NCBI RefSeq assembly: GCF_039596395.1
Contig: NZ_JBCNJT010000001.1
Span: 1,523,315-1,587,314 of the forward strand
Origin: Fluviicola sp.
Lineage (GTDB): Bacteria; Bacteroidota; Bacteroidia; Flavobacteriales_D; Crocinitomicaceae
Reading direction: 5' to 3'
Length of the DNA: 64,000 bases
Positions within the stretch are counted from its first letter, which is position 1. Every line of letters starts with the position of its first letter. The translations under genes were made by a program, and so were the position numbers. Below are positions 8,599-17,569 of the stretch, in pieces. Under the pieces are notes generated by a model. That model did not search any database and was not told where the DNA came from. It was given only the letters and a program-made list of their open reading frames with translations.

Positions 8599-10518
8599 AT
8601 GAACTTTTTAGTGAACGACGCCATTATCAAAGCAGTCAGCTGGACGCTGGTACATTCGCTTTGGCTGGGACTTGCAGCGGCTATCCTGGCAGGACTTACT
8701 CTTTTGCTGACCAAAAAAGCAACTTCGGCAACCCGTTATAACCTGCTTGCAGGATTGAGCGTTGCATTTTTAATGGCAATCGGTTTCATTTTCTACAACG
8801 AATTCGAAACGCAGGCATCCGTTTTACACGCAGACAAAGTGGTAAAAACCAGTCTTCAAACAGAACAGGTTGTTTCATCTTCTCCCACATTTATAAGAGA
8901 AGAGGGGAGCGGGCCACTTTCAATCATCACGGCATTCGTCAGTAAATCCGGTTCCTGGATTGTTTTGATCTGGTTTGTTATTTTCCTGTTCAAATGCATC
9001 CGCATGACGGGCGATATCCGGCTGGTATACCGCGCACGCAATTATCAAACGATTACTCCGCCGCAACAATGGATGAACCGCGTATCGGAATTGAAAATTT
9101 CATTGCGCATCAAACGCAGCGTTCAATTGCTGGAATCCCGCTTAGTATCGGTTCCATCGGTGACAGGATTTTTCAAGCCGGTTATCCTGATGCCGGTCGG
9201 ATTATTGAACAACATTCCCCAGGAACAGGTAGAAGCAATTTTGTTGCACGAACTGGCGCACATCCGCCGCAGTGATTATGCAGTCAATCTCATGCAAACC
9301 TTCATTGAGATCCTGTTCTTCTTTAACCCGGGAATTCTCTGGATTTCCTCTTTGCTGAGAGACGAACGTGAAAATTGCTGCGATGACCTGGCAATCAGTG
9401 TTACCAACAATAAAAAAGAATTTGTCAACGCCCTGATTTCCTTCCAGGAATACAACATGCACAACCAGCGTTTCGCCCTGCAGTTCGGTGATCAGAAAAT
9501 GAAGCTGGCGGACCGTGCCAAACGGATTCTTTTCAACACCAATAAGATGCTCAGCATCCGCGAAAAGTACTTCCTTTCTGTTTGTGCAGGACTAAGTGTG
9601 ATTCTCTTCCTGGTAATTTTGAACGTGAATTCCTCTACCGCACAGGAAATCAAATCCCCTAAAGCAGATACATTGAGTACTGAAAAATACAATCCGAAAG
9701 ACGTTCCGGAAGGAACTGCAATCAAGTATTTGGATGATGCGAAAGGGAAGTCTCACGTATATCTTTTCAAGAGTGGAGGAGTGCTTTACCAGGTTCCTGA
9801 GAATTTGAAAAAATTCAAGGTCGACGGCAAACTCATTACCGGAAAGGAACGGGAAAAATACCTTCCTCAAATCAAGCAGTTGATCGACGGGTATGAACAT
9901 GCCATTGCTTCCGAAGACGTAGATGTGTTCACGGGAGTTGAGTACCCGGAAGTGGACCTGTCAGAAGAAGAACGCATCATTGATGAAGCATCCAAAATCA
10001 TTGATGGTCATTCGGCAATCATTGACAAGCATTCTGCAGTTATTGATCAACACGTTGCGGTGATCGACGAGCAGGTAAAGATCATTGATGCGGAAACCAG
10101 CAAAAAAGTCGGAGAAATGGACCGAAAAAAACACAATGAAGCTCAGCGCATCATCGAAGAAGAGCAGCTTAAGATCGAGGCAGAATCGAAAAAGATTGAC
10201 ATTGAAGCCCGTAAGATTGACGAACAGGCACGCAAAATTGATGAGCAATCGCGCAAGATCGAAGCCAAGCTGAAGCTGCAGGAAAAAGAATTGAAAAAAT
10301 TACCCGAATTGAATTCGCTTCCGCCTGAAAAAGACATCACGCTTACAGTGATAGAAGAATTGAAAAAAGCGGGGTACCATGGAAAGATCAACTCCTTCGA
10401 ACTAAGTCAGAAAGCCTTAATAATTAACGGAAAAACCCAATCCGAGCCACTTTTGCAAAAAGTCAAGCATTACACCAAACCCGGCATGCGCATCTTATAT
10501 AACATTGATACGCATTAA
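8599..10518 (+). CDS. BlaR1-type M56 membrane metalloprotease sensor with heptad-repeat domain
   Basis: A 639-aa protein. N-terminal membrane helices (about residues 12-40, 45-62, 108-132) lead into the M56 gluzincin domain: LLHELAHIRRSDYAVNL, with HExxH at residues 217-221, and the RDERENCCDDLA motif downstream. Another membrane helix lies near residues 322-345. The outer part is unusual: residues about 459-560 are repeated heptads (IIDEASK, IIDGHSA, IIDKHSA, VIDQHVA, then KIDEQAR units), predicted coiled coil. A ~60-residue C-terminal domain follows. No penicillin-binding serine motif is seen, so it should sense something other than a beta-lactam. It is paired with the BlaI-like gene upstream. 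Confidence 0.88.
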   Translation: MNFLVNDAIIKAVSWTLVHSLWLGLAAAILAGLTLLLTKKATSATRYNLLAGLSVAFLMAIGFIFYNEFETQASVLHADKVVKTSLQTEQVVSSSPTFIREEGSGPLSIITAFVSKSGSWIVLIWFVIFLFKCIRMTGDIRLVYRARNYQTITPPQQWMNRVSELKISLRIKRSVQLLESRLVSVPSVTGFFKPVILMPVGLLNNIPQEQVEAILLHELAHIRRSDYAVNLMQTFIEILFFFNPGILWISSLLRDERENCCDDLAISVTNNKKEFVNALISFQEYNMHNQRFALQFGDQKMKLADRAKRILFNTNKMLSIREKYFLSVCAGLSVILFLVILNVNSSTAQEIKSPKADTLSTEKYNPKDVPEGTAIKYLDDAKGKSHVYLFKSGGVLYQVPENLKKFKVDGKLITGKEREKYLPQIKQLIDGYEHAIASEDVDVFTGVEYPEVDLSEEERIIDEASKIIDGHSAIIDKHSAVIDQHVAVIDEQVKIIDAETSKKVGEMDRKKHNEAQRIIEEEQLKIEAESKKIDIEARKIDEQARKIDEQSRKIEAKLKLQEKELKKLPELNSLPPEKDITLTVIEELKKAGYHGKINSFELSQKALIINGKTQSEPLLQKVKHYTKPGMRILYNIDTH

Positions 10519-10570
10519 AGCATGTCTCAAACAAAGCCTAAGTAGCAGACATCAGTACAGTTAAAGATGC

Positions 10571-10602
10571 AAGCCCCGACGATAAATGTCGGGGCTTTGT
10601 TT
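10571..10602 (+). terminator. Terminator after blaI-blaR1
   Basis: AAGCCCCGAC - GATAAAT - GTCGGGGCTT followed by TGTTTC. It shares its stem with the terminator at about 60.85 kb. Confidence 0.85.
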
Positions 10603-10668
10603 CTTATAACAGCCTCAGTGTTGGGTAATGTGCATTAACAACTAGCGTCAATCCAAAGAACTAAATCT

Positions 10669-11133
10669 TTATTCGTTTCCTTCACAAATCTTCTTCAATG
10701 TATTCAGTGCCATTGGCCAGGTTTCCTCGAAGTAGGAAACATACTCGTCCAGGGTATCCACGTCTACCGTTAAGCGCGTTCCATCAGCCGTGCTTTCGAA
10801 CCGGTAATTTTCATGAGCGCCTTTCCAGCTGTCCAATTTTTCGCCTTCCGTTACTTCCACGCCTTTTTCCAACATGCCGTAATGTTCGATGGACACATAT
10901 TTCCCCGGATCATTTTCAACAATCCGCGCTACCATTCCTTCCTTGCTGCCATTTTCCGAAATTCCGGTAAAAAGGATTTTATCCCCTTTGTTCCAGCCGC
11001 CTTCCCACGAAGAAGTAGGATTGAAAGCAGCACACCATTTTTCGTAGGTATGTTTGTCACTAAGCCCGAGCATTACGTCGTAAACATGCTCCGGCGAAGC
11101 AGAAATTTCCTGGGTATAACTGAGTTTTTTCAT
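10669..11133 (-). CDS. SRPBCC-family (polyketide cyclase/AHSA1-like) protein
   Basis: A 154-aa cytosolic protein beginning MKKLSYTQEISASPEHVYDVML, the first strand and helix of the START/Bet v1-like helix-grip fold. It continues with SSWEGGWNKGDKILF and ends in the long C-terminal helix FEETWPMALNTLKKICEGNE. This is the usual length for the SRPBCC family, which binds hydrophobic ligands or, in AHSA1 relatives, chaperones. Ligand unknown. It stands alone between two oppositely oriented genes. Confidence 0.85.
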   Translation of the reverse strand: MKKLSYTQEISASPEHVYDVMLGLSDKHTYEKWCAAFNPTSSWEGGWNKGDKILFTGISENGSKEGMVARIVENDPGKYVSIEHYGMLEKGVEVTEGEKLDSWKGAHENYRFESTADGTRLTVDVDTLDEYVSYFEETWPMALNTLKKICEGNE

Positions 11134-11335
11134 GTGAAATCGTTTTTAGATGCTATAAGTTACGGAAGATTTGGCTGGGAGGCAAGATCAAATCAGGAGA
11201 TACAACGAAAATGTAATTCTTTCAGGCAAAATTGTAAGTAAATGCCTGACAAATACGCTTTAATTTATCATTCCGGCTAAATATGGCTGAAATCCTTTTC
11301 AACCTGGGATCGATCACGGAATAAAATAGTTTGTC

Positions 11336-14014
11336 ATGGGGCTTGAAAAATATAAAGAAAAAAGATCACAGGAAAAGACACCGGAACCCTTCGGCGGCAA
11401 TCCGGATGAAGACGTACTGAGATTTGTGATACAAAAACACGCAGCATCACATCTCCACTACGATTTCAGACTTGAAATGGCCGGTGTATTGAAAAGCTGG
11501 GCGGTGCCCAAAGGGCCGTCCGTCAATCCGAAAGACAAGCGCCTGGCCATGATGGTAGAAGACCACCCTTACGATTACAGGACTTTCGAAGGAATCATTC
11601 CGAAAGGCCAATACGGGGGAGGAACTGTGATCGTATGGGATGAGGGAACGTATACATCGCTTGAACCGGAAGGATCCAAAAAAGAACAGGAAAAATCACT
11701 TTTGAAGCAGTTGTACTCAGGTTCGCTAAAATTCAGACTGAATGGAAAAAAGCTCAAAGGTGAATTCGCACTGGTGAAGATGCACGGCAAGGAGGAAAAT
11801 GCCTGGTTGCTCATCAAACACGATGATAAGTATGCGAAAGCCATTGATATCACCACGAAAGATAAGTCCGTTGTATCCAAAAAGACCCTGGAGCAGGTTG
11901 CGAAGACATCCACCAACATTTACAGACAAAAAACCGGAAAAAAAAAGCAGGAGGAAGCCGATGAGCCCGGTAATGTGAAGGAAAATAAAACCGTTGAGAG
12001 TAAAATCGGAACGGAACTGGTGAAAGGAACACCGAAAAAACGCTTCTATCAAACCCTGGAACCCATGCTTGCTACCCTGGTTGACAAGCCTTTCGACAAA
12101 AAAGGCTGGATCTATGAAGTGAAATGGGACGGTTACCGGGCGGTTGCGTTTATGAAAGGAAAAACCATTGAGCTAAAATCGCGCAATGATAAATCGTTCA
12201 GCGAAAAATTCTATCCTGTTTATGAGGCCCTGAAATCCTGGAAGATCGATGCGGTTGTAGACGGTGAAATCGTTGTATTGGATGAAAACGGAAAGGCAAA
12301 TTTCGGTGCGCTGCAGAACTGGCGGAGTGAAGCCGATGGTGAACTGGCTTACTATGTCTTTGACATCCTGTGGTTCCAGGGGCACGATTTAACGGAACTT
12401 CCACTAATCAAACGCAAAGAGATCCTGGAAGCAGTGATGCCCGAAAGTCCGACGATCCTCCTGAGTGATCACTTTGAAACCTCCGGCATTGAATTCCTGG
12501 AGACCGCCAAAAAGATGGGACTCGAAGGAATTATGGCAAAAGAAGCAAACAGTCCGTATTCCGAAGGATTCCGGTCTAAAAGCTGGCTGAAAATCAAAGC
12601 AAATCGCAGGCAGGAGGTGGTAATCGGCGGGTATACGCACAATGACGACAGCCGGAAACCGTTCAGTTCGCTTTTGGTAGGAGTTTTCGAAGGTAAAAAA
12701 TTGGTTTATACCGGAAAAGTCGGAACCGGCTTCAATGTAAAAACACAGAAAGAAATGCTGGAGTTGTTCAAACCGCTGATAACCGATAAAGTTCCTTTCA
12801 AAGAAGAGCCTGATATCAATAAACCCAGCAGGTTTCGCCCCGACCCGCCACACGCAACAGCCACGTGGCTGAAACCCACATTGATCTGCGAAGTCAGCTT
12901 TACGGAAATGACCTCCGACGGAGTCATGCGGCATCCGACATTCGAAGGAATGAGAGACGACAAAAACCCGGCAAGCGTGGTCCTGGAAGAAACGAAAGCA
13001 ACCGAAAAGATCGTGAAAGGAGGAAAAACAGGCGAGGAGAGGACCGAATACATCAAGCCCCGTGCAAAGGGCAAAAGAAAATCGTTATTGAACCCGACTG
13101 ATGAAACACAGGTCCGGAAAATCAACGGGCACGAAGTAAAGTTTACCAATCTGAGTAAGATTTACTGGCCGGATGTGAAGGTTACCAAACGGGACATGAT
13201 CAACTATTATTACCAGGCAGCACCATTCATTCTTCCGTACCTGAAGGACCGGCCGCAGTCTCTCAACCGGTTTCCCGACGGGATAAAGGGTTTTAGCTTC
13301 TATCAAAAAGATGTCACCGGAAAAGTACCGGATTGGGCTGAAACCTATCTCTATCATTCGGATGACGAAGAAAAAGACATTGACAAGCACTTTTTACTGG
13401 GGAACAACGAAGAAACCTTGCTGCTAATGGCGGGAATGGGGTGCATCGAAATACATCCGTGGAACAGCACCACTAAAAAGCCCGATCATCCGACCTGGTG
13501 CATCATGGACCTTGACCCGGACAAAAATTCCTTTGACCAGGTGATCGAAGCCGCACAGGTTACCCGGCAAGTGCTGCTCGATATGGGAGTAGAAAGCTAT
13601 TGCAAGACCAGCGGTTCAACGGGCCTTCACATTTACATCCCTCTGGGCGCTAAATACACGTACGAGCATTCCAAGGAATTTGGACGTTTGATCGCAACGC
13701 TGGTTCACAACGAATTGCCGGAGTTTACCAGCATCGAGCGGATTATTTCCAACCGAAAAGGCAAAATGTACATCGATTTCCTTCAAAACAGGCCGCATGC
13801 CACTATTGCAGCGCCGTATTCACTTCGTCCGAAGTCGGGAGCCCCGGTATCGATGCCTTTGCATTGGGACGAAGTCAAAAAAGGATTGAAGATAACCGAT
13901 TTCAACATTTTCAATGCCATGGAACGGATGCAAAGTGAGGGCGATATCTTCAAGCCGGTACTTGGCAAAGGAATAGACCTGCTGAAGGTCCTTGAAAAGA
14001 TGAATGAAAAATAA
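11336..14014 (+). CDS. ligD: DNA ligase D (3'-phosphoesterase - ATP ligase - primase/polymerase)
   Basis: An 892-aa protein with the three LigD domains in order. Residues ~30-185 are the 3'-phosphoesterase (FVIQKHAASHLHYDFRLE, then EGIIPKGQYGGGTVIVWD). Residues ~225-530 are the ATP-dependent ligase, with catalytic Lys263 in EVKWDGYR and the GEIVVLDENG and EGIMAKE motifs. Residues ~595-885 are the archaeo-eukaryotic primase-type polymerase (KVTKRDMINYYY, metal-binding MDLDPD, then STGLHIYIPLG). The ligase repairs double-strand breaks by end joining with Ku. No Ku gene is present in this window. A DUF3606 gene follows 24 bases downstream on the same strand. Confidence 0.96.
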   Translation: MGLEKYKEKRSQEKTPEPFGGNPDEDVLRFVIQKHAASHLHYDFRLEMAGVLKSWAVPKGPSVNPKDKRLAMMVEDHPYDYRTFEGIIPKGQYGGGTVIVWDEGTYTSLEPEGSKKEQEKSLLKQLYSGSLKFRLNGKKLKGEFALVKMHGKEENAWLLIKHDDKYAKAIDITTKDKSVVSKKTLEQVAKTSTNIYRQKTGKKKQEEADEPGNVKENKTVESKIGTELVKGTPKKRFYQTLEPMLATLVDKPFDKKGWIYEVKWDGYRAVAFMKGKTIELKSRNDKSFSEKFYPVYEALKSWKIDAVVDGEIVVLDENGKANFGALQNWRSEADGELAYYVFDILWFQGHDLTELPLIKRKEILEAVMPESPTILLSDHFETSGIEFLETAKKMGLEGIMAKEANSPYSEGFRSKSWLKIKANRRQEVVIGGYTHNDDSRKPFSSLLVGVFEGKKLVYTGKVGTGFNVKTQKEMLELFKPLITDKVPFKEEPDINKPSRFRPDPPHATATWLKPTLICEVSFTEMTSDGVMRHPTFEGMRDDKNPASVVLEETKATEKIVKGGKTGEERTEYIKPRAKGKRKSLLNPTDETQVRKINGHEVKFTNLSKIYWPDVKVTKRDMINYYYQAAPFILPYLKDRPQSLNRFPDGIKGFSFYQKDVTGKVPDWAETYLYHSDDEEKDIDKHFLLGNNEETLLLMAGMGCIEIHPWNSTTKKPDHPTWCIMDLDPDKNSFDQVIEAAQVTRQVLLDMGVESYCKTSGSTGLHIYIPLGAKYTYEHSKEFGRLIATLVHNELPEFTSIERIISNRKGKMYIDFLQNRPHATIAAPYSLRPKSGAPVSMPLHWDEVKKGLKITDFNIFNAMERMQSEGDIFKPVLGKGIDLLKVLEKMNEK

Positions 14015-14038
14015 AAGCAACCAATTAAATTCTATAAC

Positions 14039-14221
14039 ATGTCAGATAACAAAGAAAAGCAGGATGAAAGAGACCGCAGCAGAGTCTCAGCCGGTGACGG
14101 GTACGAGCTCGCTTACCTGGAAGAAAAGCTGGGAGTATCCCGGGATGAAGTGAGAGCAGCCATTGAAGCGGTAGGCAATGACCGCGAGAAAGTGGAGGAG
14201 TATCTGTCAAATCGGAAATGA
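14039..14221 (+). CDS. DUF3606 domain-containing small protein
   Basis: A 60-aa acidic/basic protein. AGDGYELAYLEEKLGVSRDEVRAAI carries the DUF3606 signature (E-x2-YWxxxLGVSxxxL-type) over residues ~20-50. The function of this family is unknown. It sits 24 bases after ligD and before a terminator, so it is probably cotranscribed with ligD. Confidence 0.85.
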   Translation: MSDNKEKQDERDRSRVSAGDGYELAYLEEKLGVSRDEVRAAIEAVGNDREKVEEYLSNRK

Positions 14222-14246
14222 TTTGCTGTGGCCCAGGAATGAAAGA

Positions 14247-14277
14247 AAACCGGCGATGGAATATGCGCCGGTTTTTT
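14247..14277. terminator. Terminator between DUF3606 gene and the convergent repeat protein
   Basis: AAACCGGCG - ATGGAATATG - CGCCGGTTTTTT, a strong stem with a T-tract for the forward strand. Confidence 0.85.
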
Positions 14278-14342
14278 AATGATTATTACCTGTTCAGGAA
14301 ACGAAAAAGACCATCCGCAGACAGTCTTTTTCCCTAATATTT

Positions 14343-14981
14343 TTACTCTTCCTTATTTTGCATTTTCTCAGCAATAACCGCTGCAAGTGCCTGTAATGCC
14401 GAAGCACCGACGGTAGTCGCAGCCTGACGAACAATCGACATTTTGTCGGCCTTCCAGTCAGTTGTTCTCCCGAATTCCACCACGGAATTGAGAATGTTGT
14501 TATTCGGATCATATTGCTGTACAACCTCTTCGACTTTACCCAAACGATCGGCAACAATAGCTAACACCCAGTGACGGTAATCCGTTTCATGGTATTTCGC
14601 TGCCAAGCCGCGCAGTTCCTCGCTCAAGTCTGCTTCACCGCCCGTTTGCCCTTCTTTCGCTGAAGTGGCCTGCGAATTCCTGCCGGTGGATTGCTGTTCT
14701 TGTTTTCCTGCCGAAGCTCCGGAGTTGCCGTTCGTAGTTTGTTCCTCTTTTCCTCCGGAAGCTTTGGAAGTTCTGCTGGTTGACTTCTCTTCCGTTGCTG
14801 TTGCAGCTTTGGATTTTCCGTTCGTTGTCTGTTCCTCCTTTTCTGCAGAAGCTTTGGAACTGCTGCCGGTTGCTCGCTCTTTCGATCCTGTCGCAGTTTT
14901 GGATTTTCCAGCCGCTGTCTTTTTGTCTTTACCTGCCGTAGCTTTGGCATTGCTACCGGTTGACTTATTTCCCTTTTCCAT
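14343..14981 (-). CDS. Protein with six 15-residue Ser/Lys/Thr-rich repeats and a short helical C-terminal domain
   Basis: A 212-aa protein with no signal peptide. Residues 12-102 are six imperfect 15-16-residue units, for example SKASAEKEEQTTNGK, SKAATATEEKSTSRT, SKASGGKEEQTTNGN. This is low-complexity, basic and probably disordered, recalling the Lys/Ala tails of DNA-binding proteins. Residues ~118-205 are a compact helical domain (DLSEELRGLAAKYHETDYRHWVLAIVADRL and a final AVIAEKMQ helix) that I cannot name. It lies convergent with ligD-DUF3606. The ORF is supported by domain-like composition at its C-terminus and the terminator beyond its stop. Function unknown. Confidence 0.7.
   Translation of the reverse strand: MEKGNKSTGSNAKATAGKDKKTAAGKSKTATGSKERATGSSSKASAEKEEQTTNGKSKAATATEEKSTSRTSKASGGKEEQTTNGNSGASAGKQEQQSTGRNSQATSAKEGQTGGEADLSEELRGLAAKYHETDYRHWVLAIVADRLGKVEEVVQQYDPNNNILNSVVEFGRTTDWKADKMSIVRQAATTVGASALQALAAVIAEKMQNKEE
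14676..14948 (-). repeat. 45-bp tandem repeats inside the Ser/Lys/Thr repeat protein
   Basis: Six in-frame units of about 45 bases encode the 15-residue repeats. Units encoding ...KEEQTTNG... occur twice nearly identically, suggesting recent duplication. Confidence 0.75.
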
Positions 14982-15250
14982 AATGCATTATTTTGATGTG
15001 CTAATAAGATGTGCTAATAAACAGCCTTAAGCTTCTATTAAAAATAGGGAAGAGGGAACTAAACTGCCGGCGATTTTAAGATACATTTGGATTTTTAGCA
15101 TGTCTTTTAAGAAAGATTGGGAAAATGGGTTGGTAGGTGGATGTGTTTGGGAGTTGCTGTGTCTAATAAAATCAACAGATTTCAATAGGAGGGAAGGTGT
15201 TAGATTATTTTGAGAAAAGCGCAACAGTTTTATTCTTGTTTAAGTGCACT
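14982..15250. other. Spacer at the left edge of the AT-rich block
   Basis: No supported gene. A 65-codon reverse frame here lacks any protein-like features. Base composition shifts toward A/T from here to about 19.7 kb. Confidence 0.4.
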
Positions 15251-16036
15251 TCATTTATTTTCACCTTGTTTTCTCAAGATATTACCTAAATTAATTATAG
15301 TATAAACAAGGTCAACGACAATTAGTTGAATAAGGAGTAATATAGCTATAGGAACAAAAAAGTAGTAGTATAAAACAGTTGGTATACCAAATGTTTGCAT
15401 ATAACCATGGGCATTAAAACTTCCAATAAATGCTACATATAATCCATATGAAGGAACACCATAAAGAACTGACATACTCAAAGCCTTTAAAATAAGGTAG
15501 TATATAGCATGAAGCCACTTCATGAATCTACAAATAGAATTACTTTCTGGTAAGAACTTTTTACCCTGTAACATTTGTGCAATTGGTGCAACTCGATTAA
15601 TTGAAGATACCACCATGGCGTCAACATAATCACGAATACTAATATTCTCGATTTTATATTGATCATCTTCAGGAATATTTTTTGATATCCTAGTAATTAG
15701 TAATCTAGTTCGAATTAGTTGACTATTTGATGAAGTAAAGGCAATTAGAAAAACTATTATCAATATAGTTGCCAGAGCGAAGTATGTATCACTATGTATT
15801 GAAAACCCAAGAATTTCGATCTTGTCAGGTTCAATAATCGGATCACAATTGTTACAACAGGTCGAATCATTTAACACCGAGGTACTCGTGGATGTTTTTT
15901 TTGGAAACGAGGTAATCGTTACTATACAAATCAGAGCAAGGGATAACCAGATTTTGTTGACGTTTTTTGATTGATTACTATAACCTTCAAGCAGTTTGTC
16001 AATAGTTTCTAATTCGTTTTTATAATCCTTTGGCAT
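15251..16036 (-). CDS. Four-helix membrane protein of unknown function beside the R-M locus
   Basis: A 261-aa protein. Residues 1-25 are a cytosolic, charged segment (KDYKNELETIDKLLEGY). Membrane helices lie at about residues 29-46, 85-104, 180-207 and 220-250. Between helices 1 and 2 is a Cys-rich loop (STCCNNCDP). A cytosolic middle part (IRTRLLITRISKNIPEDDQYKI) follows helix 2. I do not recognise a family. Codon and base use are visibly AT-richer than the flanking genes, as in the adjacent restriction-modification genes. It is divergent from them with a 390-base spacer. A role in the same accessory module is possible but unproven. Confidence 0.7.
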   Translation of the reverse strand: MPKDYKNELETIDKLLEGYSNQSKNVNKIWLSLALICIVTITSFPKKTSTSTSVLNDSTCCNNCDPIIEPDKIEILGFSIHSDTYFALATILIIVFLIAFTSSNSQLIRTRLLITRISKNIPEDDQYKIENISIRDYVDAMVVSSINRVAPIAQMLQGKKFLPESNSICRFMKWLHAIYYLILKALSMSVLYGVPSYGLYVAFIGSFNAHGYMQTFGIPTVLYYYFFVPIAILLLIQLIVVDLVYTIINLGNILRKQGENK

Positions 16037-16426
16037 GTAGATCTATGAATAGTGATTGCTTAAATATACGAATTTGATTGATTTTTTTTTAATAATTCGT
16101 CTTATAATGTTATTGCGTTATGTTAATATAGCTTGGGTACTCAGAGCGAGGAATTTCGCAGAGTAGGAAGGTTATCCGTTTTTATTTTATTTAAAGAGGA
16201 CGCAAAAGTTTATTTTTTCGAAATCCTATTTAATTCCCCAATTTACTAAAAGCATATTTTTTCCAAGCTTTGAAATTCACCTATATTTTTAGATTGGAGA
16301 AGATCGTAAATAGATTATGTTTTTAAACACGAATCTTTGCTTTGTTAATATGTTCGTTGAAAGAACAAAATTCAGCTAAAAAAATGAGGTTGAATATTGT
16401 TTAACTTTGAATTTAATAAAGAAAAA
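16037..16426. other. AT-rich divergent spacer before the restriction-modification genes
   Basis: About 390 bases with no gene and no small C-protein reading frame. It must hold the promoters of the divergent membrane protein and of the methyltransferase. A TATATTTA-like element for the membrane protein lies near 16062-16069 on the reverse strand. Nothing else was recognised. Confidence 0.4.
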
Positions 16427-17569
16427 ATGGGAATACCAATCATAGATTTATTTTCAGGAGCCGGAGGAATCGGAGTAGGTGTAAAAAAAATTAATGCAGA
16501 TTTAAGGCTTTCTGTTGAAATAGACAAATTGGCATGTGAAACAATGAGCAGTAATCCGAAGTATCATGATGGAAAAGTTCTTCAGGCTGATGTTTGTTCT
16601 TTAACAGGTGGCGAACTAAGAGAAAGAGCAGGTTTGAGTTCTCAAGAGCCATTTATTATAGTTGGGGGACCTCCATGTCAACCATTTTCGAAAGCGAGTT
16701 ACTGGACAGATTCTGGTGAAGATTCTAACTACAGAAAAGCTCGAGCGATGGGAATAGAATTAAAGAAACCATCAATAATTACACAAGCGAAACCTGATGA
16801 AAGAAGAAGTTTAGTTTCTGAATATTTTCGATTAATTAAAGAATCTAATCCTGAAGGGTTCTTATTTGAAAATGTACCCAGCATTATGCACCCAAGAAAT
16901 ATCGGTGTATTTGATCATTTTAAAAAATCCGTCGAAGAAATTGGTTATAAAACACTTTATTTAAAAGTCAACAGTCAAGATTATGGGCTTGCTCAAAAAA
17001 GGCATAGAGTAATTCTTTTGGGGATGAAATCTGAAACCCCTCCACCACCAATAAAAACTCATAGTGATAGTTTGGTTGAAATTAATTTAGGATTGGATAA
17101 ATATGTTTCTGTCGGAGAAGCTTTGAGAATGTTTTCAGGGAATGAATACTTTGAACCTGAAGAGGTTATTTCTGGAAAATGGGCAGCTCATTTACACGAA
17201 ATACCACCCGGAATGAATTATAAAGCTTTAACTGAATGGGCTGGGCATCCTAATCCTACATTTGTTGCTGAAACTAGATTTTGGAATTTTTTGCTAAAAC
17301 TTCATCCCAACGAAGCTTCTTGGACGATAGCAGCAAATCCGGGTCCTTGGACAGGACCTTTTCACTGGGAAAATAGAAGACTAAGGACCGTAGAACTTGC
17401 CATTCTTCAAGGTTTTCCACCAGATTATATTTTTAAAGGAAATCGTAGAGACCGAGTTAAACAAATTGGCAATGCGTTACCATCCAATGTAGCTGCAGCT
17501 TGTTTATCTCCAATGATTTCCTTATTGAACGGTCAGTCATTCAAAAAAGAAACATTGCTTGCATTATGA
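16427..17569 (+). CDS. C5-cytosine DNA methyltransferase 1 of an R-M system
   Basis: The ATG at 16427 (MGIPIIDLFSGAGG) is preferred over an in-frame TTG at 16397, since motif I then begins at the usual distance from the N-terminus. The 380-aa protein has SAM motif I (DLFSGAGGIG), catalytic motif IV GGPPCQPFSK with Cys84, motif VI ENV at 148-150, motif VIII AQKRHRVILLG and motif X QIGNALPSNVAAA. The target-recognition region lies between VIII and X and contains IPPGMNYKALTE and GPFHWENRRLR. Its stop overlaps the next start as ATGA. It should methylate cytosine at C5 and protect host DNA. Confidence 0.93.
   Translation: MGIPIIDLFSGAGGIGVGVKKINADLRLSVEIDKLACETMSSNPKYHDGKVLQADVCSLTGGELRERAGLSSQEPFIIVGGPPCQPFSKASYWTDSGEDSNYRKARAMGIELKKPSIITQAKPDERRSLVSEYFRLIKESNPEGFLFENVPSIMHPRNIGVFDHFKKSVEEIGYKTLYLKVNSQDYGLAQKRHRVILLGMKSETPPPPIKTHSDSLVEINLGLDKYVSVGEALRMFSGNEYFEPEEVISGKWAAHLHEIPPGMNYKALTEWAGHPNPTFVAETRFWNFLLKLHPNEASWTIAANPGPWTGPFHWENRRLRTVELAILQGFPPDYIFKGNRRDRVKQIGNALPSNVAAACLSPMISLLNGQSFKKETLLAL

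Noticed and set aside
12404-12934. 176-codon reverse frame inside ligD
   Set aside because: Antisense to the ligase domain with catalytic motifs; no features of its own.
15027-15224. 65-codon reverse frame in the spacer left of the membrane protein
   Set aside because: Composition is not protein-like, and no promoter or terminator supports it.
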